From positions 5,146,001-5,210,000 of the forward strand of contig NC_079138.1 of NCBI RefSeq assembly GCF_945859705.1: 64,000 nucleotides of DNA, in the 5' to 3' direction. The notes beneath the pieces were generated by a model. The model did not search any database. It was not told where the DNA came from and saw nothing but the letters and a program-made list of their open reading frames with translations. This DNA is from Episyrphus balteatus (lineage: Eukaryota > Arthropoda > Insecta > Diptera > Syrphidae). Positions 22,753-34,890 of this stretch are shown piece by piece. Each line of letters begins with the position of its first letter. The first letter of the stretch is position 1. A program made the translations under genes and the position numbers.

Positions 22753-24150
22753 ATTGAAAAAATTCTAGCTTCGTCAATTTTTTACCCATTTTCGATTTTT
22801 TTACAGTTTCTGATAGATATACCTTTTCAACAATGTATAAAACATGTAACTCGGTTAAACCACTTAGAATTTATAAACTGTCAAAGTTCAAAAACTACAT
22901 TTTTTTCGTCATTTGCCCAACTTCGGCATCAATTTAAAGTATATGTTTTCAAAACAACATGCTATTTAAAAAATATATTCTAAAACTATATCTATTTCCC
23001 AATCAATCGAGGTATTTTTTATGAAAATCACTTCAAAATTGGCTTAGAAAAAAATTTTTCGATTTCAATCCAGATACAGAAATTCGAACTTTTAGGTATA
23101 GAACAAAAATGTTGTTTCGGCACGTAGTAGGATAACTTGGGCGCCAGGATTTGATAACGGGTTTTTGAAGAGGAGCTCAATACAAACATTTTTTTCTTTG
23201 GGAGGGGGGTCTATCTCTCTCCGTTTAGGTGGGAGGGGCATTTTTCTAAAAAAAAAATTATCAAAATAAAAAAAAAATTATTAAAAAACAACGACAACAC
23301 TTACAGTAATAAATTATACCATTTTCGAAAGGCAAAATTGTACATTTTATTCTAATTTTTAAATCAATATAATATAACCAATAGTTTTTGAAATAATCGA
23401 TTTCAAAGTTAAAAATAGGCGAAACAAAAAAAATTTTTAAAACTCATTCACTCAGACTGTGAATTTTAGTAAAAAAAATTACTCACACAGAAAACTGCCT
23501 CAATTGATTCTTTATCGAACAGTGATTCTTTATCGAACAGTGAAAACTATATGTTTCTATGTCTTCTAGTTTATACGAAAATTGAAAAATAAGAACAAAT
23601 AAAAACAAAAAATATTTTGAAAAAAGAATAATCTGATAAAATAATTTTTCAATTTTTTTTTTTAGGTATATCCACGTGGGATAGCTAAAGCATTTGATTC
23701 GATTTACCGTTAGTGGAGGAGATATGTATTTAATTAAGATTATGGTTTGACAACAATGTCGCCCTAGTTTCTTCCGCCTTACCAACTCAGTACAAAATTT
23801 GACCACCGCACCGTAGCGTATTTCAAATTAACCAATAATCCCAAATTATGAGAAGAAAATGGGACATCTCTATTTGTTTAATTTTTCATAGGCTTTTGAC
23901 ATAAATATTTGTAAATATTTCAAATTTTTTTTTAAATTTGCATTTTAACATTACTACTCTCTTCATTTTAGATGTCATATTTCAATGCTTTCAATCGACA
24001 CCAATTTTCGTAGTCTTCTAACTGTACTTGTAGTTCCAAACAAAAAATAAAATGCACGACTGAGGTCGCACGTACTTGCTCTTGCAGTTCAAAGCACTTT
24101 TATGTTAGTCTACTTGTAGATTTTAAAAGTTGGCTCTTAATTTAAAAAAA
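22753..24150. other. Non-coding stretch, probably repeat-derived
   Basis: The block after the tandem repeat, to about 23470, has a uniform style (ATCGATTT, TTTTTCGATTTC, a G-rich GGGAGGGGGG tract at 23200) that suggests an old interspersed repeat, but I see no ends and no protein. Direct repeats of GATTCTTTATCGAACAGTGA occur at about 23503 and 23522. The 107-codon minus frame at 23483-23806 has no domain. Confidence 0.45.
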
Positions 24151-24159
24151 AATTGATAT

Positions 24160-24620
24160 TGGGGAAGAGCCGACATTTAGGGCATGAAAAAAATTTTTTT
24201 TTGTTGTTTGACTTTTTTGAGAAAAAATAAAAATGCAGTTTTATTTCCACTGCTTTAAATATTACGTTTACAAAGTTTAATCAAAATCGTTAGAGCCGTT
24301 TTCGAGAAATTCGCAATATCGTATTTTTTTGCAAGGGAGGTATACGTTCTAAACGAGATATAAAAAAAACAAAAAAAAAAGCAAACTTTCAGAATTCCAT
24401 AAAAATCATCTGTATCAAATTTGAAGAAAATCCGTCCACCCGTTTAGGCTGTGGAAATGTGTACAGATGAACGCACAACCGCACAGACGCACAGACGCAC
24501 GGACGGAATTGCGAGACCCACTTTTTTGGAATTCTCCATCATCGTAATGTTAATTTTTATTAAAACCTCAATTTTTTTTTTCGACACGAAACCAATACTT
24601 GCCCTATAGAGCAAGTAAAA
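24160..24620. repeat. Dispersed insect repeat with CACAGACGCA tract
   Basis: The sequence has the style of a widespread insect interspersed repeat: TTTGAAGAAAATCCGTCC, then a CACAGACGCACAGACGCACGGACGG tract, then GCGAGACCCACTTTTTTGG. It is bounded by TTAGGGCATG near 24178 and by a short palindrome, ACTTGCCCTATAGAGCAAGT, at 24598-24617, giving weak inverted TAGGGCA ends. I judge it a non-autonomous repeat of unknown class. A similar style, but different sequence, occurs at 49075-49270. Confidence 0.5.
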
Positions 24621-24624
24621 AAGG

Positions 24625-26820
24625 GTGTGATGGGTGGTGCACTATATACATACACAGCACACGAATTGAATATGATTTTAAGACATTAATAGGATATAGA
24701 GGACACAAAGATGAGATAATCCTCTATTTAAAAGTTGCCCTAGAGCTAAGTTCTGAATTAATATCTTTGTTAAGATTAAATGAAATCAGAAAATCTGATA
24801 ACACTTCTTATAAGCTTTCAGTTTTCTTCGCTAATCCCCTCTAAGGAAGGGTTACTTGTGGCAATTATCGTTGCCGGTAACTTATATTTAATCATCAATA
24901 AATTGTATGAAAACGTCAATATTATTTGATGTGAAAGACGAACAGATTATTAGAGACCAGTGATGCATGTTATTGATTCGATTCAATTTCTAAAATGCGG
25001 TGATTTCTTGGATAAATAATAAGCTTAACTAAAATGGACTTTTATCATAATTATTATCAGTTAAATCGAACTCTATGTGAAAAAAAAATGGAAATATTTC
25101 CTGCCAGAAAAAAAAAATGATTTACATATTTAATGCGGAACAAAAGAAAAACACTCACCCGTTAAAGAAAAAAAAAAAAAAATAAACAACAAACAATCTA
25201 TAAGTAAAAAAAAATCCTTTAGAGGATATTTATTACCAAAAAAAAATCTATATTTATGTATATATCATAAAAATGAAAAATACTGAAGAAAATATACCAC
25301 CGAAACTCTCGAAAAGCGTTTAACTACTGAAATTTTTAAATTCTCATAACTTTGATCGCCGCATTATTTGTTTATAGTTGATGCGATGATAAATAATATT
25401 TTGCACATTAATCTAAAATCACAGATACGAGTCTTTGGTATCTCTTTTTTTTTTTTTTTGTTCTTCTTCTCGTCGAAAATTAAAAAAAAAAAAAAAGTAC
25501 AACAAGACAACAAAATGTATATGTATATAATAGAGATATAGATAAAGATGTGATAAAAAAAAAAATAAACCATGATACACTGCAGAAGGAATTATATCAG
25601 CAAATATTCTTATCAATATTTAGTACACATATCCGTCAGTTAAATTTGGGTTGAATTTAAGTTGATGAGTGTTGTATGAGAATTAAACAACCCATTTTCA
25701 TGAATAGATTTGTTTTGCTTTGTTTTTGAAATTTAAGAAAAATTTCCTAATTTAAGTGACTTTGAAAACGATTTTAATATATTAATTGGAGATTCTGTAA
25801 GTCAATTAGGTCGGAGATCCTAGTCGAGTGTAATGCACAAGTTATGACAAAATGTAAAAGTGTCTTAATTTTTTTTTTTTTCAAATTGTGACAAATATTG
25901 CCTTTGTTGTAAACAGATATAGATACCTAGTTTTGACATAACCACAAGAAAATAAAATCACCATAATTCGAGCAATGACAGACTAACAGACTGCTAAATT
26001 GACAAACTGACAGTCTGACTTACATAGAAAATATATCCAGTAAAAGCATTTATACTGTCTTTTATGCATACCACAAATTCTATAGTACACACATCGAGTT
26101 TGGTTACGTTTACTCCTTCCTGCCTGCTTATAGCTGACCAGGATGAGTAAGAGTTCATGGGATCTGTTTTTGTTTGTGAGTCGGCCATAAGTCCTTACTT
26201 ATACATATATCATTCGCATTCATTGACTACAGCACAAATAGAACGATGTGGCCTTAAAGTAATTGGATTTTCCATAAAAAAAAACTTTAATAACTGCTTA
26301 TTGTTTCCATATCCTTGATTTCCATTTCCATAAAAAAGAGAAAAATCAGATATATCCATTTCGATTGAATCTCTGAACGCTCCGAACTTTTCCCACAATA
26401 AAATAAATATTCAGGTCATATTGTATACCTCATCAAAACAAAAAAAATATCTCTGATTGATTAAAAAAAAAAAAAAACACAGAATCCAAAAGAAGGAATA
26501 TGATGAAATTCATTCAAAGTGTATTGTGTTTATCGGTTCGCCTACTATTCTCAGAATTTTCAGTTTAATTAAAAAGAAAAAAAAAAAGAAAAACAACAAA
26601 AACAAAACAAAAAATATCGAACAGCCACCTATTTGCATTCAAGGATATACCTACTGATAAATAAATGCAACTGGTGTAGCTTGAGGCAAAAGCCGCCAGC
26701 TGAGAACCTACACCCAATCCACAGCAGGGGATCATTTTCAACCAAAAAAAAAAAAAAAACAAAAAGACCTGATAAAATTAAAAGATTCCTTGTTTTTGTT
26801 TTCTCTTTTTCATTGTTTCC
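24625..26820. other. AT-rich non-coding stretch
   Basis: No gene is supported. The frames at 24599-24844, 25364-25616 (minus) and 26457-26842 are Lys/Phe-rich and follow A/T runs. The end of this stretch is the T-rich tract that forms the splice acceptor of the exon at 26843. Confidence 0.55.
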
Positions 26821-26842
26821 TTATTTTTTTTTTTTTTTATAG

Positions 26843-26986
26843 CTGTGCAGTGTACACTCTAAACAAATCATGGACTGCTTTACTTTCATTAAAGATACAC
26901 ACAGCGCCCCCGCTATAGCTGCGACACCGGCCGCCATGGCCACCACCACAGCCTATGGCGCCGCTTTGAACTTCATAGCTTTTTAA
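26843..26986 (+). CDS. Candidate terminal coding exon of an unidentified host gene
   Basis: A long T-rich tract ends in TATAG at 26842, a textbook 3' splice site. From 26843 the frame is open for 47 codons to TAA at 26984-26986, and is clearly GC-rich compared with everything around it. The peptide contains an Ala/Thr/Pro-rich core (SAPAIAATPAAMATTT) and ends AYGAALNFIAF. An ATG in good context lies at 26870 (AATCATGG), giving 38 residues if used as a start. Ala/Thr-rich short C termini are common in alternative last exons of insect regulatory proteins, but I do not recognise this one. The complementary strand is also open over much of the span, so direction is inferred from the acceptor. Downstream sequence would be 3' UTR. 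Confidence 0.45.
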   Translation: MCSVHSKQIMDCFTFIKDTHSAPAIAATPAAMATTTAYGAALNFIAF

Positions 26987-28300
26987 AATTCCTATCAAAT
27001 CCATTTATGCAACTAAAATTCCTTAACTACACGAGCGCAAAAATGCAAATCAACATTCATATACAGGTATTCACCTTTGAGCATCATCAAACCTCCTATG
27101 CACCTAGCTTTTGCGCCCCTTGTGCTTATTAAAAACAAAGGCTTACCCCAGACCAGAACCCACCTTCATGCAAATATTTTCAAAAACAAAAAAAAAATAT
27201 ATGTGAATGTGATTATTGCCTAGCTTAATTTTTTACCATATCTAGGCTTTTTTTTACAGCCAGCTATATTCGCTGCATCGATTGAAATTTATACTATAAT
27301 TGCATTGTTGCCCGCTGGGTTTGAATATAAATACAAAAAAAAAAAAAAACGATGCACATACCAAAAACTGATGGTTGAAATTTCGGGCTGAAAATTCCTC
27401 AATATAAGTATTCGAGTTAAATCAATTGCAGTGAATTTGCATTGAAGCGCCACCATGGGGGGCATTGAGGCTTAAAAATGAAAAAAATGTGTAAATATTC
27501 CTGTAGCTCGTATCCATGGAAAAAAAATTGTTGATGAACAATTTAATTTTCTAAAATTGAAAGGTCGTTATTGGGGATGCGTAAAGAGTGGGTGATGGGT
27601 GGTTCTCTAGCGCTACGTTATCATGTTGAGAATATATTTGAATGACGGTCATATCGATCCGACATATTTGTATAGGTATAAGAAAATTTAATCAGAAAGC
27701 AAACAGAACTATTTCAAAAAAAAAAAAATTCAAGATAACTAGTCGTCTCGACGATAAGGAATTTGCAAAAGAATTCCAACCTTGACAAATATACAATACC
27801 AAAACGAATAACCTTGAATTATGTACACACTTTCCCAATGGCAACAAAATAAACGTATACATATGTTTGCATGCATTTTTCCTGGAAATACCAAGAATAC
27901 CACAGCTTCCACACAAGAGGAAGTATGCTGATGCAAACGTAAAAATTGTATATGAAATAAACTACACGCACCTGTTATTGCTGTATAAATGCATTTAACT
28001 TTGGCTTTGGAGCAAGCAAATTCAAATTGGCCATATCCTCTTCCTTCAAAGTTCAAAGTGTATGGATTTGTAAATATTTTCTATCAGGAAATGCACCTTA
28101 TCTGAAGGTCGTCAAGGCCAAGAGACACGACCGACACGCGACGACACAAGAAATGAAAGAATATATTCAATGTCATTTTATTTTATTCAGATTACCTAGT
28201 CGATATATTGAATAAGATATATTGAATTGTGAAAAAAAAACATGGGAATAATAAGATTCTAGGGATCTAGGCCAATGGATTAAATAAGGATGATAATGGC
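26987..28300. other. Possible 3' UTR, then non-coding DNA
   Basis: The first few hundred bases (to about 27350) have balanced composition and could be the 3' UTR of the exon at 26843; no clean AATAAA plus downstream element stands out. Beyond that is AT-rich DNA. The minus frames at 27692-28056 are Cys-rich by chance and carry no domain I recognise. Confidence 0.4.
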
Positions 28301-28301
28301 C

Positions 28302-30440
28302 AAAATAGATTAAGTTCTGGTAATGTGGTGTAGGCGGGTATTGTGGTATACATGGTTTTCTAAGAAACGAACGATAATATAGAAGGACGTCTTTTGAAGC
28401 AATAGGTCACAAGTTTTGTGTAACGAAAAATGCATTCTCAAAAAGACGAAATTATTCCATATACTTTTCAAAAAATTGATTAATCCTTATAAACGGTTTC
28501 GTGGAATTTTTTTTTTTTTTGGGGGGACAAAATCCATTTCCAAAAACGTACAACATTTTGTTATTGATTTACGTGATTTTGGTATGATCTAACTTTAAAT
28601 ATATTTTTTTAAATTTTTCTACAATATCACTGTTTCCGCTAATGTGGTATACTTACTATGCTCAAATGTGGTATACTAATATAATATTTTATCTTTTTTA
28701 ATTCATTCTCAATAAAAACAAATAAAAACATCTTTATTGATAATTTCAAATATGAAGACACTCATTTAATATATAATATTATACTTGGGAAGAGTGTACC
28801 ATATTACCAAACCAGTGGCGTATCCAGAAAAAAATTTGGAGGGGGATGGAAAATTTTTCAAAATTTTTTTAGAGGGTAAATGGTGCAAAAAATTGTTCTC
28901 TCTTTTTATTCATCTTTGATCGAGAGTGAAGCGCTGTGCTGCGGTTCTGAAAGTGATATAGTCCCATTTTACTGCTCTCGACAGATTCGTAACCCTCTGT
29001 CAACACACGGGTGCGAATTTGGCAGGACAAAAATAAAAAGTGGTCACGAAAAAGTGTCTTTATAAGGGTGAAAATGCACTTTTTTGGAATTGTGAATATA
29101 TTCGAATTCCTCGGAAAATTCTACATCATATTCATATAGGTATGATTCTTACTAAAATAGTGAGACCGAAAAAAGTTCTAGCGACATGAAGAAGTATAAA
29201 CCAAATTCTCAAAAAAGAGGTGTGTCTGCAGAAGGTTAAAAAAACACTTTATTTCGTTCGAACTTTGTCATGTGCTGAATCCAAAACTGTTTACAGGATT
29301 ATTTCTATTACATCTATAGTTTTTGAGCTATACTCAACTCATCACTATTTTCGATATATTCGCCCATGTTCCACAATTCGACCGAAATATCAATATATTC
29401 TTCATTTCGATCGATTTCGAAAACTTCGAAAGTGCTTCGAACTGTCAAAACTGAAGGATCCATTTTTATTTTGTTTCTAAAGTAAAATTACTGTTGCTTT
29501 TTCAATTCCAGATTCATTGAAAAAGGCCCCAAATTCACGAACAGAAACATAGTGAATTGAATTCGATCAGAAAATCTAAATGAGTGAAAAATGCAGAACA
29601 CCTAATTTCACTTTCGGCAAGTGAATACACAAAAAGTGAAATGCAGAATGTGAAAGTCTCAAAAACTAATTTTGAATGAAATTCTTTTTGTATTTAAACC
29701 GAAATATACCTACTATATGGTTTTTCGTAATACCTATGTTGATTTTTTAATCAAATCAGAAACGCAAACTGGAATTTGCATAAAGAAACCACTTAGATTT
29801 TCGAGATATTAAAAATTTCTATTTCTATAAATATACTTAAGACGATCAAATACGGCGTTTTGAGATTGCATAAGAAATTTTGCAAAATTTAACGGTGATG
29901 TAATTCGAGGTCAAAATACTAAAAAAAAGATCTGAAGAATTCGGAATTGGACTAAAATCCGAAAAAATTACCCCAACCCTCAACGCCAGCTAAGGCTCTT
30001 ACTCAAACAAACACAAACTGCCGTTTCAGAATTTGGAGGGGGCTCGAGCATCTGTGCTACCTCTAAATCTTTAAGATTTACGAACAAATTTCAGTTAATC
30101 ATGTACATTATGATGAAATCAGTTAAATAATAACATAATCTTGAAGGCTTGGGGGGGCTTGAGCCCCCTGAGCCCCCCCCCCCCCTCAATACGCCACTGT
30201 ACCAGACGAATGTGTGCCACATTACCCTCCACTTTCCAAATATGGCGTTTTGGAGGCCAGCGCACATTTGAATACAAAACTTTTTTTCAGAAACAAAAAA
30301 ACACTGCAAAACATTCAAGATACGAAGTTAATATACAATTGCACATCTTCACAAATTTTCGATGAGTTTGATTCAATATTTTCCAAAATATATTAAGAAA
30401 AGAAACATGTATACCACATTACCCGATTTTAATCTATTGT
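28302..30440. mobile_element. Older inverted-repeat element, split by a later MITE
   Basis: The left arm (28302-28354) AAATAGATTAAGTTCTGG, then TAATGTGGTGTAG and GTATTGTGGTATACATGG, is matched in reverse at 30405-30440 (ACATGTATACCACATTACCC, then GATTTTAATCTATT). The left arm carries the TGTGGTATAC word twice. The same word recurs inside at 28641 and 28664, and inverted near 28790 and 30213. A hAT-like MITE at 28813 sits between, so the older element was interrupted. No transposase is visible and the class is unknown. Confidence 0.5.
28813..30199. mobile_element. Non-autonomous hAT-like element with 8-bp target duplication
   Basis: The ends are CAGTGGCGTAT at 28813 and ATACGCCACTG ending at 30199. 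CAGTGGCGTA is a recurrent terminal sequence of animal hAT elements. The flanks TACCAAAC (28805-28812) and TACCAGAC (30200-30207) match at 7 of 8 positions, fitting the 8-bp hAT duplication. Next to the ends are G-rich (GGAGGGGGATGG) and C-rich (AGCCCCCCCCC) tracts in mirror position. The 1387-bp interior has no transposase; the frames at 28880-29065 and 29220-29480 are unrelated to known domains. Confidence 0.75.
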
Positions 30441-31350
30441 GTATGTGTTTCTTACATGCAAGTGACAAGAGACAACACAGAAATGCCAAAATGAGTCAGC
30501 GCAGCGGAGTGAGGCTAGAATGAACACTGTCCTCTTCATGGTTAAACATTAGAGAATATAAAATATGGAGAGCTTTTTTTTTATAGAGGGCGCTAGTTTC
30601 CGCTATTTTCGATGAGCTACTGGTTCATTTCATTTTCAATTGATGACTGCCACCAAAGAAAACGCACCTGTCACACACATTTAAAGTGGATAAGAGTGAC
30701 ATTGACAAACTTACCAGATGGATCGATTGTCATTTGATCGGGTATGGCCGGAGGATGTTTTGCGTTCACACTCATCAGACAATTTTCATCAAAACTTATT
30801 TTTCAGCTAATTTTTAGTGTTTTTTTTTTTGCCTCTTTTGCTCTCAAGTTAAATAAAATACAATATCACTGTTAGCCGGACAGACATATTGTTCAATTGA
30901 CTAACATGTCCGTCGGACAAACCATCCGACAAACCGGACAGCCTATGATTTGAATGTTCATTTTATCAAAATTCCATCAGATCAGACCAGTCAGTCCGGT
31001 AAGTTAGTCAATGTGAACTCCCCTTATGTCGTTACAATACAATGTACTAGAAATAGGAACGATCATGTACTCCGTATTATATTCTGTAAAATTTAGACAC
31101 AAAGTGGTGTGAGCACGTAACGGATTGTTCAGGGTGAAAATTGGAAACACCAAATGTCAAAATAGCAATTTTCAAAAGAAAGTTCAAAATCATTAAATCT
31201 GTTTAAATTGAATGCCTCACTTTAACATTTATTACTCATCATGAAGTCCGATTGGCAAAAAAACGCATAAAGATATTGTGACATACGTATGGTATGTAAA
31301 CGCATAAAGGCTTGAAAATGACTCCACGGAGTGAGGACAATGTGAACACC
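30441..31350. other. Non-coding stretch
   Basis: No gene is seen. Around 30873-31010 the words GCCGGACAG, GTCCGTCGGACA, AACCGGACAG and CAGTCCGG recur in both orientations, suggesting remains of an inverted-repeat element; ends are not definable. Confidence 0.45.
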
Positions 31351-31358
31351 GTCCAGAG

Positions 31359-31506
31359 GTGAGTTTTTTTTCTAACAATACGTAAACTTTTGTCGTTCCT
31401 AAACTACAAAATAGTCACGATTTGTAACTATTTGACAGATGAACATTGTTCCTAAACTCGTTTTGAAGTGTCAAATAGTTACGATTCGTAACTATTTCCA
31501 ACTCAC
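31359..31506. repeat. Small palindrome-bearing tandem repeat (MITE-like)
   Basis: Two direct units each start GTTCCTAAACT (31395 and 31448) and each contain a near-perfect 25-nt palindrome around ACGATTCGT (31409-31433 and 31473-31497). The block is bounded by GTGAGTT and AACTCAC, a 7-bp inverted pair. It may be a very small MITE or a duplicated regulatory palindrome. Confidence 0.5.
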
Positions 31507-31619
31507 ATCCATGATATGATTTGAATACTCATGATGTTGTTGATGTTTCAAAGTGGATGTTTTGTTCACAACTTAAAGATTTTTTTCTTTTGGAAATAAG
31601 CGGACAAAACAGGGTTTAT

Positions 31620-33940
31620 ATTTATTTAATATGTTAAATGCTAACATTAGAAATAAGCTTAAATACTAACAATGGAATCATTAAACTTAAACTCAATATA
31701 TGAGTAATAATTGTCAATTAATCACAATAAAATATACATATATAAACATTGAAACTAAATGTACTAATATAAATAACAACAGAAAAAACAACATTCTGGT
31801 AAATTAATTAAATTGATTAAAGAAGCTATTTTTGAATTTATGGGATTTAACATTATCATTAATAGAATCGATTATATGAAAGTTTTTGTTAAAAATATTA
31901 ATTAGTTGATTCATGGAGCTATTGACGCCATAGTTAGATCTACTAAAAACTACACAAATTGGTAACCTATTTCTTAAACCAGCACGCCCAACATTAAAAT
32001 TCAGTCGATCCAACACTGAAGAAGATATTGAGCCTCTTATTATCCCAATTATAAAACATATTTGCAAATACTCTCTGTGAACTGAAAGTGATGGTAAATT
32101 AATAAGTTTAAGTCTATCCGAGTATGGAGGTAGGACAATTCTATCGGACCATGAAAGAAAACGCAACGAAAATCTCATGAACCTTCTCTGAACACTTTCA
32201 ATTCTGTTTATATGAATCATATAGTAAGGTGCCCACACTATACATCCGTATTCAAGAATTGGCCTTACAAATGAAATATATAGAACCTTCAAAACATATG
32301 GATCCTCGAACTCCCGCGCAAATCTTTTGATGAAGCCAAGTGTTACATTGGCTCTTTTAATAATGTGGTTATAATGATCAGTAAAAGTTAGTTTCGGATC
32401 TAAATTGATTCCTAGGTCAGAAAAATTTGATAATTTACATAATTGCGACAAATTTATCTCATAGTTGTAAGCAATTAAATTTTGTTTTCGTGTAAAGCTC
32501 ATTGATTTACACTTGTCAATATTTAATATAAGGCGATTTGTGCAACACCATTCCCAAAATCTTTTTAAGTCTTCTTGCAAGAGCTTACAATCGGATAGGG
32601 AATTTATTGTTCGAAATATTTTCACGTCGTCAGCATAAAATAAAGTTTTTGAGTTTTGGAAAACAGAAGGAAGGTCATTTATAAATAACACAAAGAGCAA
32701 TGGACCTAGTTGACTTCCTTGAGGTACATCAGAATTTACTCTAAAGTTCTCAGAACAGTCATTTTTAAACATTACGCAGTAATACCTGTCTACAAGGTAT
32801 GAAGATATCCATGAAAGAAAGTTCTCATTTAGTCCAATTCTTGTTAGCTTTTTCAAAAGTACTTCATGGCTTAGTTTGTCGAATGCCTTACTGAAATCAG
32901 TAAATATGCAATCAACTTGTTGGTTTTTCTCAAAAGCATCAACGCAAAATGTCGTAAACTCTAGTAAGTTTGTTATCGTCGATTTTTTCTTCACAAATCC
33001 ATGTTGATTTTCACATAAAACAGAGGAACAATTAAAGGAAAGAGTGTCACATACTAAGGATTCAAAAAGTTTTGGAATAACGGACAGTTTGGCTATGGGA
33101 CGATAATTAGTGACCAAATTCTTAGGGCCCTTTTTATGAACCGGTCTGAGGTAAGCATATTTCCATAGAGTAGGAAATTTTGAACACTTTAAGGATTCAT
33201 TGAACAAGAGATATAATGGGTAAGACAAATAAGATGAACATTTTTTTAACATAAAAGCAGGCAAGCCATCTGGACCAGGACTTATATTATCTTCTAGTTT
33301 TAATATTTTATTTATGATTGAGTCTTCAGAGATTGAAAATTTAATTAACGCCAGATGAGAATACTCTTCCGTTGAAGAATAATTATCGGTTGCATCAGAC
33401 GACAAAGTATCGGCGAAGGCACTTTTAAAATAATTGGCAAACATTTTAGATATAACTTCTGGAATATGACTGTTTGCATTTTCATAGCTCATATTTAATG
33501 GATAACCGTCGAATTTTCTTTTAGTATCAACATATTTCCAGAAATTTCTTGGACTTGATTTAAGTTCACTTTGAGTTTTTGCAATAAATTCTGAATAGAT
33601 AAAATTAGTGTAGTTTTCAAATTCATTTTTATGCTCCATATATACATTGTAATCTTCATCAGTCCTAGACTTACTAAACTTTACCCAGGCTTTGTTTCTC
33701 TTGTTTTTTAAAGTTTTTACATGCATATCGAACCATGGCGGATTAGTTTGTTTTTCTCTTATTTTACGTAAAGGAATAGCTTCGATAAAACAATCAAATA
33801 AAACATTATAAAATTTTATAGTCATGTCGTCTAAGTTTGAGTTTAAAAATATGGTATTCCAATTTATACTATCAAGTAAGTTAAAAATTTGATTGAAATT
33901 ACATTCTTTTATGATTTTATGATAAGAGAGAAGTTATTTT
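31620..33940 (-). mobile_element. 5'-truncated Jockey/CR1-like non-LTR retrotransposon
   Basis: This is the body of a minus-strand retroelement. Its ORF2 remnant occupies 31804-33936 and an AT-rich 3' UTR of about 180 bp lies below 31804. The 5' end is cut in the region that follows the endonuclease. No target-site duplication was found, so the 3' boundary near 31620 is only approximate. Confidence 0.6.
31804..33936 (-). pseudogene. Truncated reverse transcriptase (Jockey/CR1-like), frame open
   Basis: About 710 codons are open, although the first ATG (33825) lies inside the fragment and the upstream codons (LLSYHKIIKECNFNQIF..) are clearly part of the same protein. The N-terminal endonuclease is missing: the frame begins in the linker after it. 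The reverse transcriptase is complete: NYRPIAKLSVIPKLFE, FTDFSKAFDKLSHEVL, DVPQGSQLGPLLFVLFINDL and the catalytic YADD at 32637-32626. The C-terminal region (FVRPILEYGCIVWAP, then VQRRFMRF) is also typical. No RNase H is present, unlike the element at 16014. Without its endonuclease it should be unable to move itself, yet the open frame means the insertion is not old. Confidence 0.85.
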
Positions 33941-34864
33941 GGCTTAAAAAACATGATTTTATAATTATGCAAATAAAAATATTCTCAAAACAAATTTTTT
34001 TTGTTGGTTTGATAGTTTAACAATATCTAACAATAAATCGTTCCTAAATGATTTGTTAAAAAACCCAACAATATTTTTTTGTAATAACAACCATAGCTAG
34101 CTCTAAGCTTCAGGATAAAAAGACCGCAGAAAAATAAAACTCAAAATATAAAATAGATTCCCAAGACTGAAGTTTAATGTGCAATGTCAGTTTGGCGCTC
34201 AAGTGTATTTCATAATCTTTAAACCTGACAGCTATGAATAAAATTTGCTCAGAATTCTGCTTTGATCATTTAGAAACTTCTTCAGAGCCAAAAAAAAAAA
34301 AAAAAAAAACGCCAATCGCAAAAAAAAAACTTATTTGAAATGGCCGTTCAAATGTAAAATTTACTTGTTTATAGCGCGCCAAAAGGAGTTTAACTTAAAA
34401 AAAAAAAACTACTTTAGAATTCATCTTTCATATCTAAGTCTTATAAAATTTGAAATCGAGAACAACCATTTAGTAAATGATTTTGAAGTTATCTATTTTA
34501 TAAAATAATTTGAAAAATATTTCCAATCAGTTTAAATTGAAAATATTTCCTCTCTTTAAGGACTTAAGTAAACATTAAGAAAACAAAAAATTGTTAAAAT
34601 GTCAACCAAACAAAAAAAAAAAAAAAAAAAAACCCAGACGATGTTAAAATTCCACTCAAATTCATAAATCAAAAAACCAGACGAATTATTTAATATTTCT
34701 TTTTTTCTCTCTAAAAAGAAATGAAATACAAGTAATAAAATGATCATGTTCAAGTCCAACAAACCGATAAAAAACGTGCAGAGCACACGTTACTCCATTA
34801 TTTAGCACCACTGCCGCGTCGAAGACCCAAAAAAAAAAAATCTGAGGTAAATTTTAAAAAGAAT

Positions 34865-34890
34865 CAAAATAAAAATAAAAATAAAAATAA
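34865..34890. repeat. AAAAAT-type microsatellite
   Basis: Five consecutive AAAATA-type units. Ordinary simple repeat. Confidence 0.85.

Noticed and set aside
23483..23806. 107-codon minus-strand frame
   Set aside because: It contains translated direct repeats (HCSIKNHCSIKN) and a Lys/Phe-rich low-complexity core; no family resemblance.
27739..28056. 105-codon minus-strand frame near the candidate exon
   Set aside because: The Cys residues are irregularly spaced, no splice signals bracket it and I recognise no domain.
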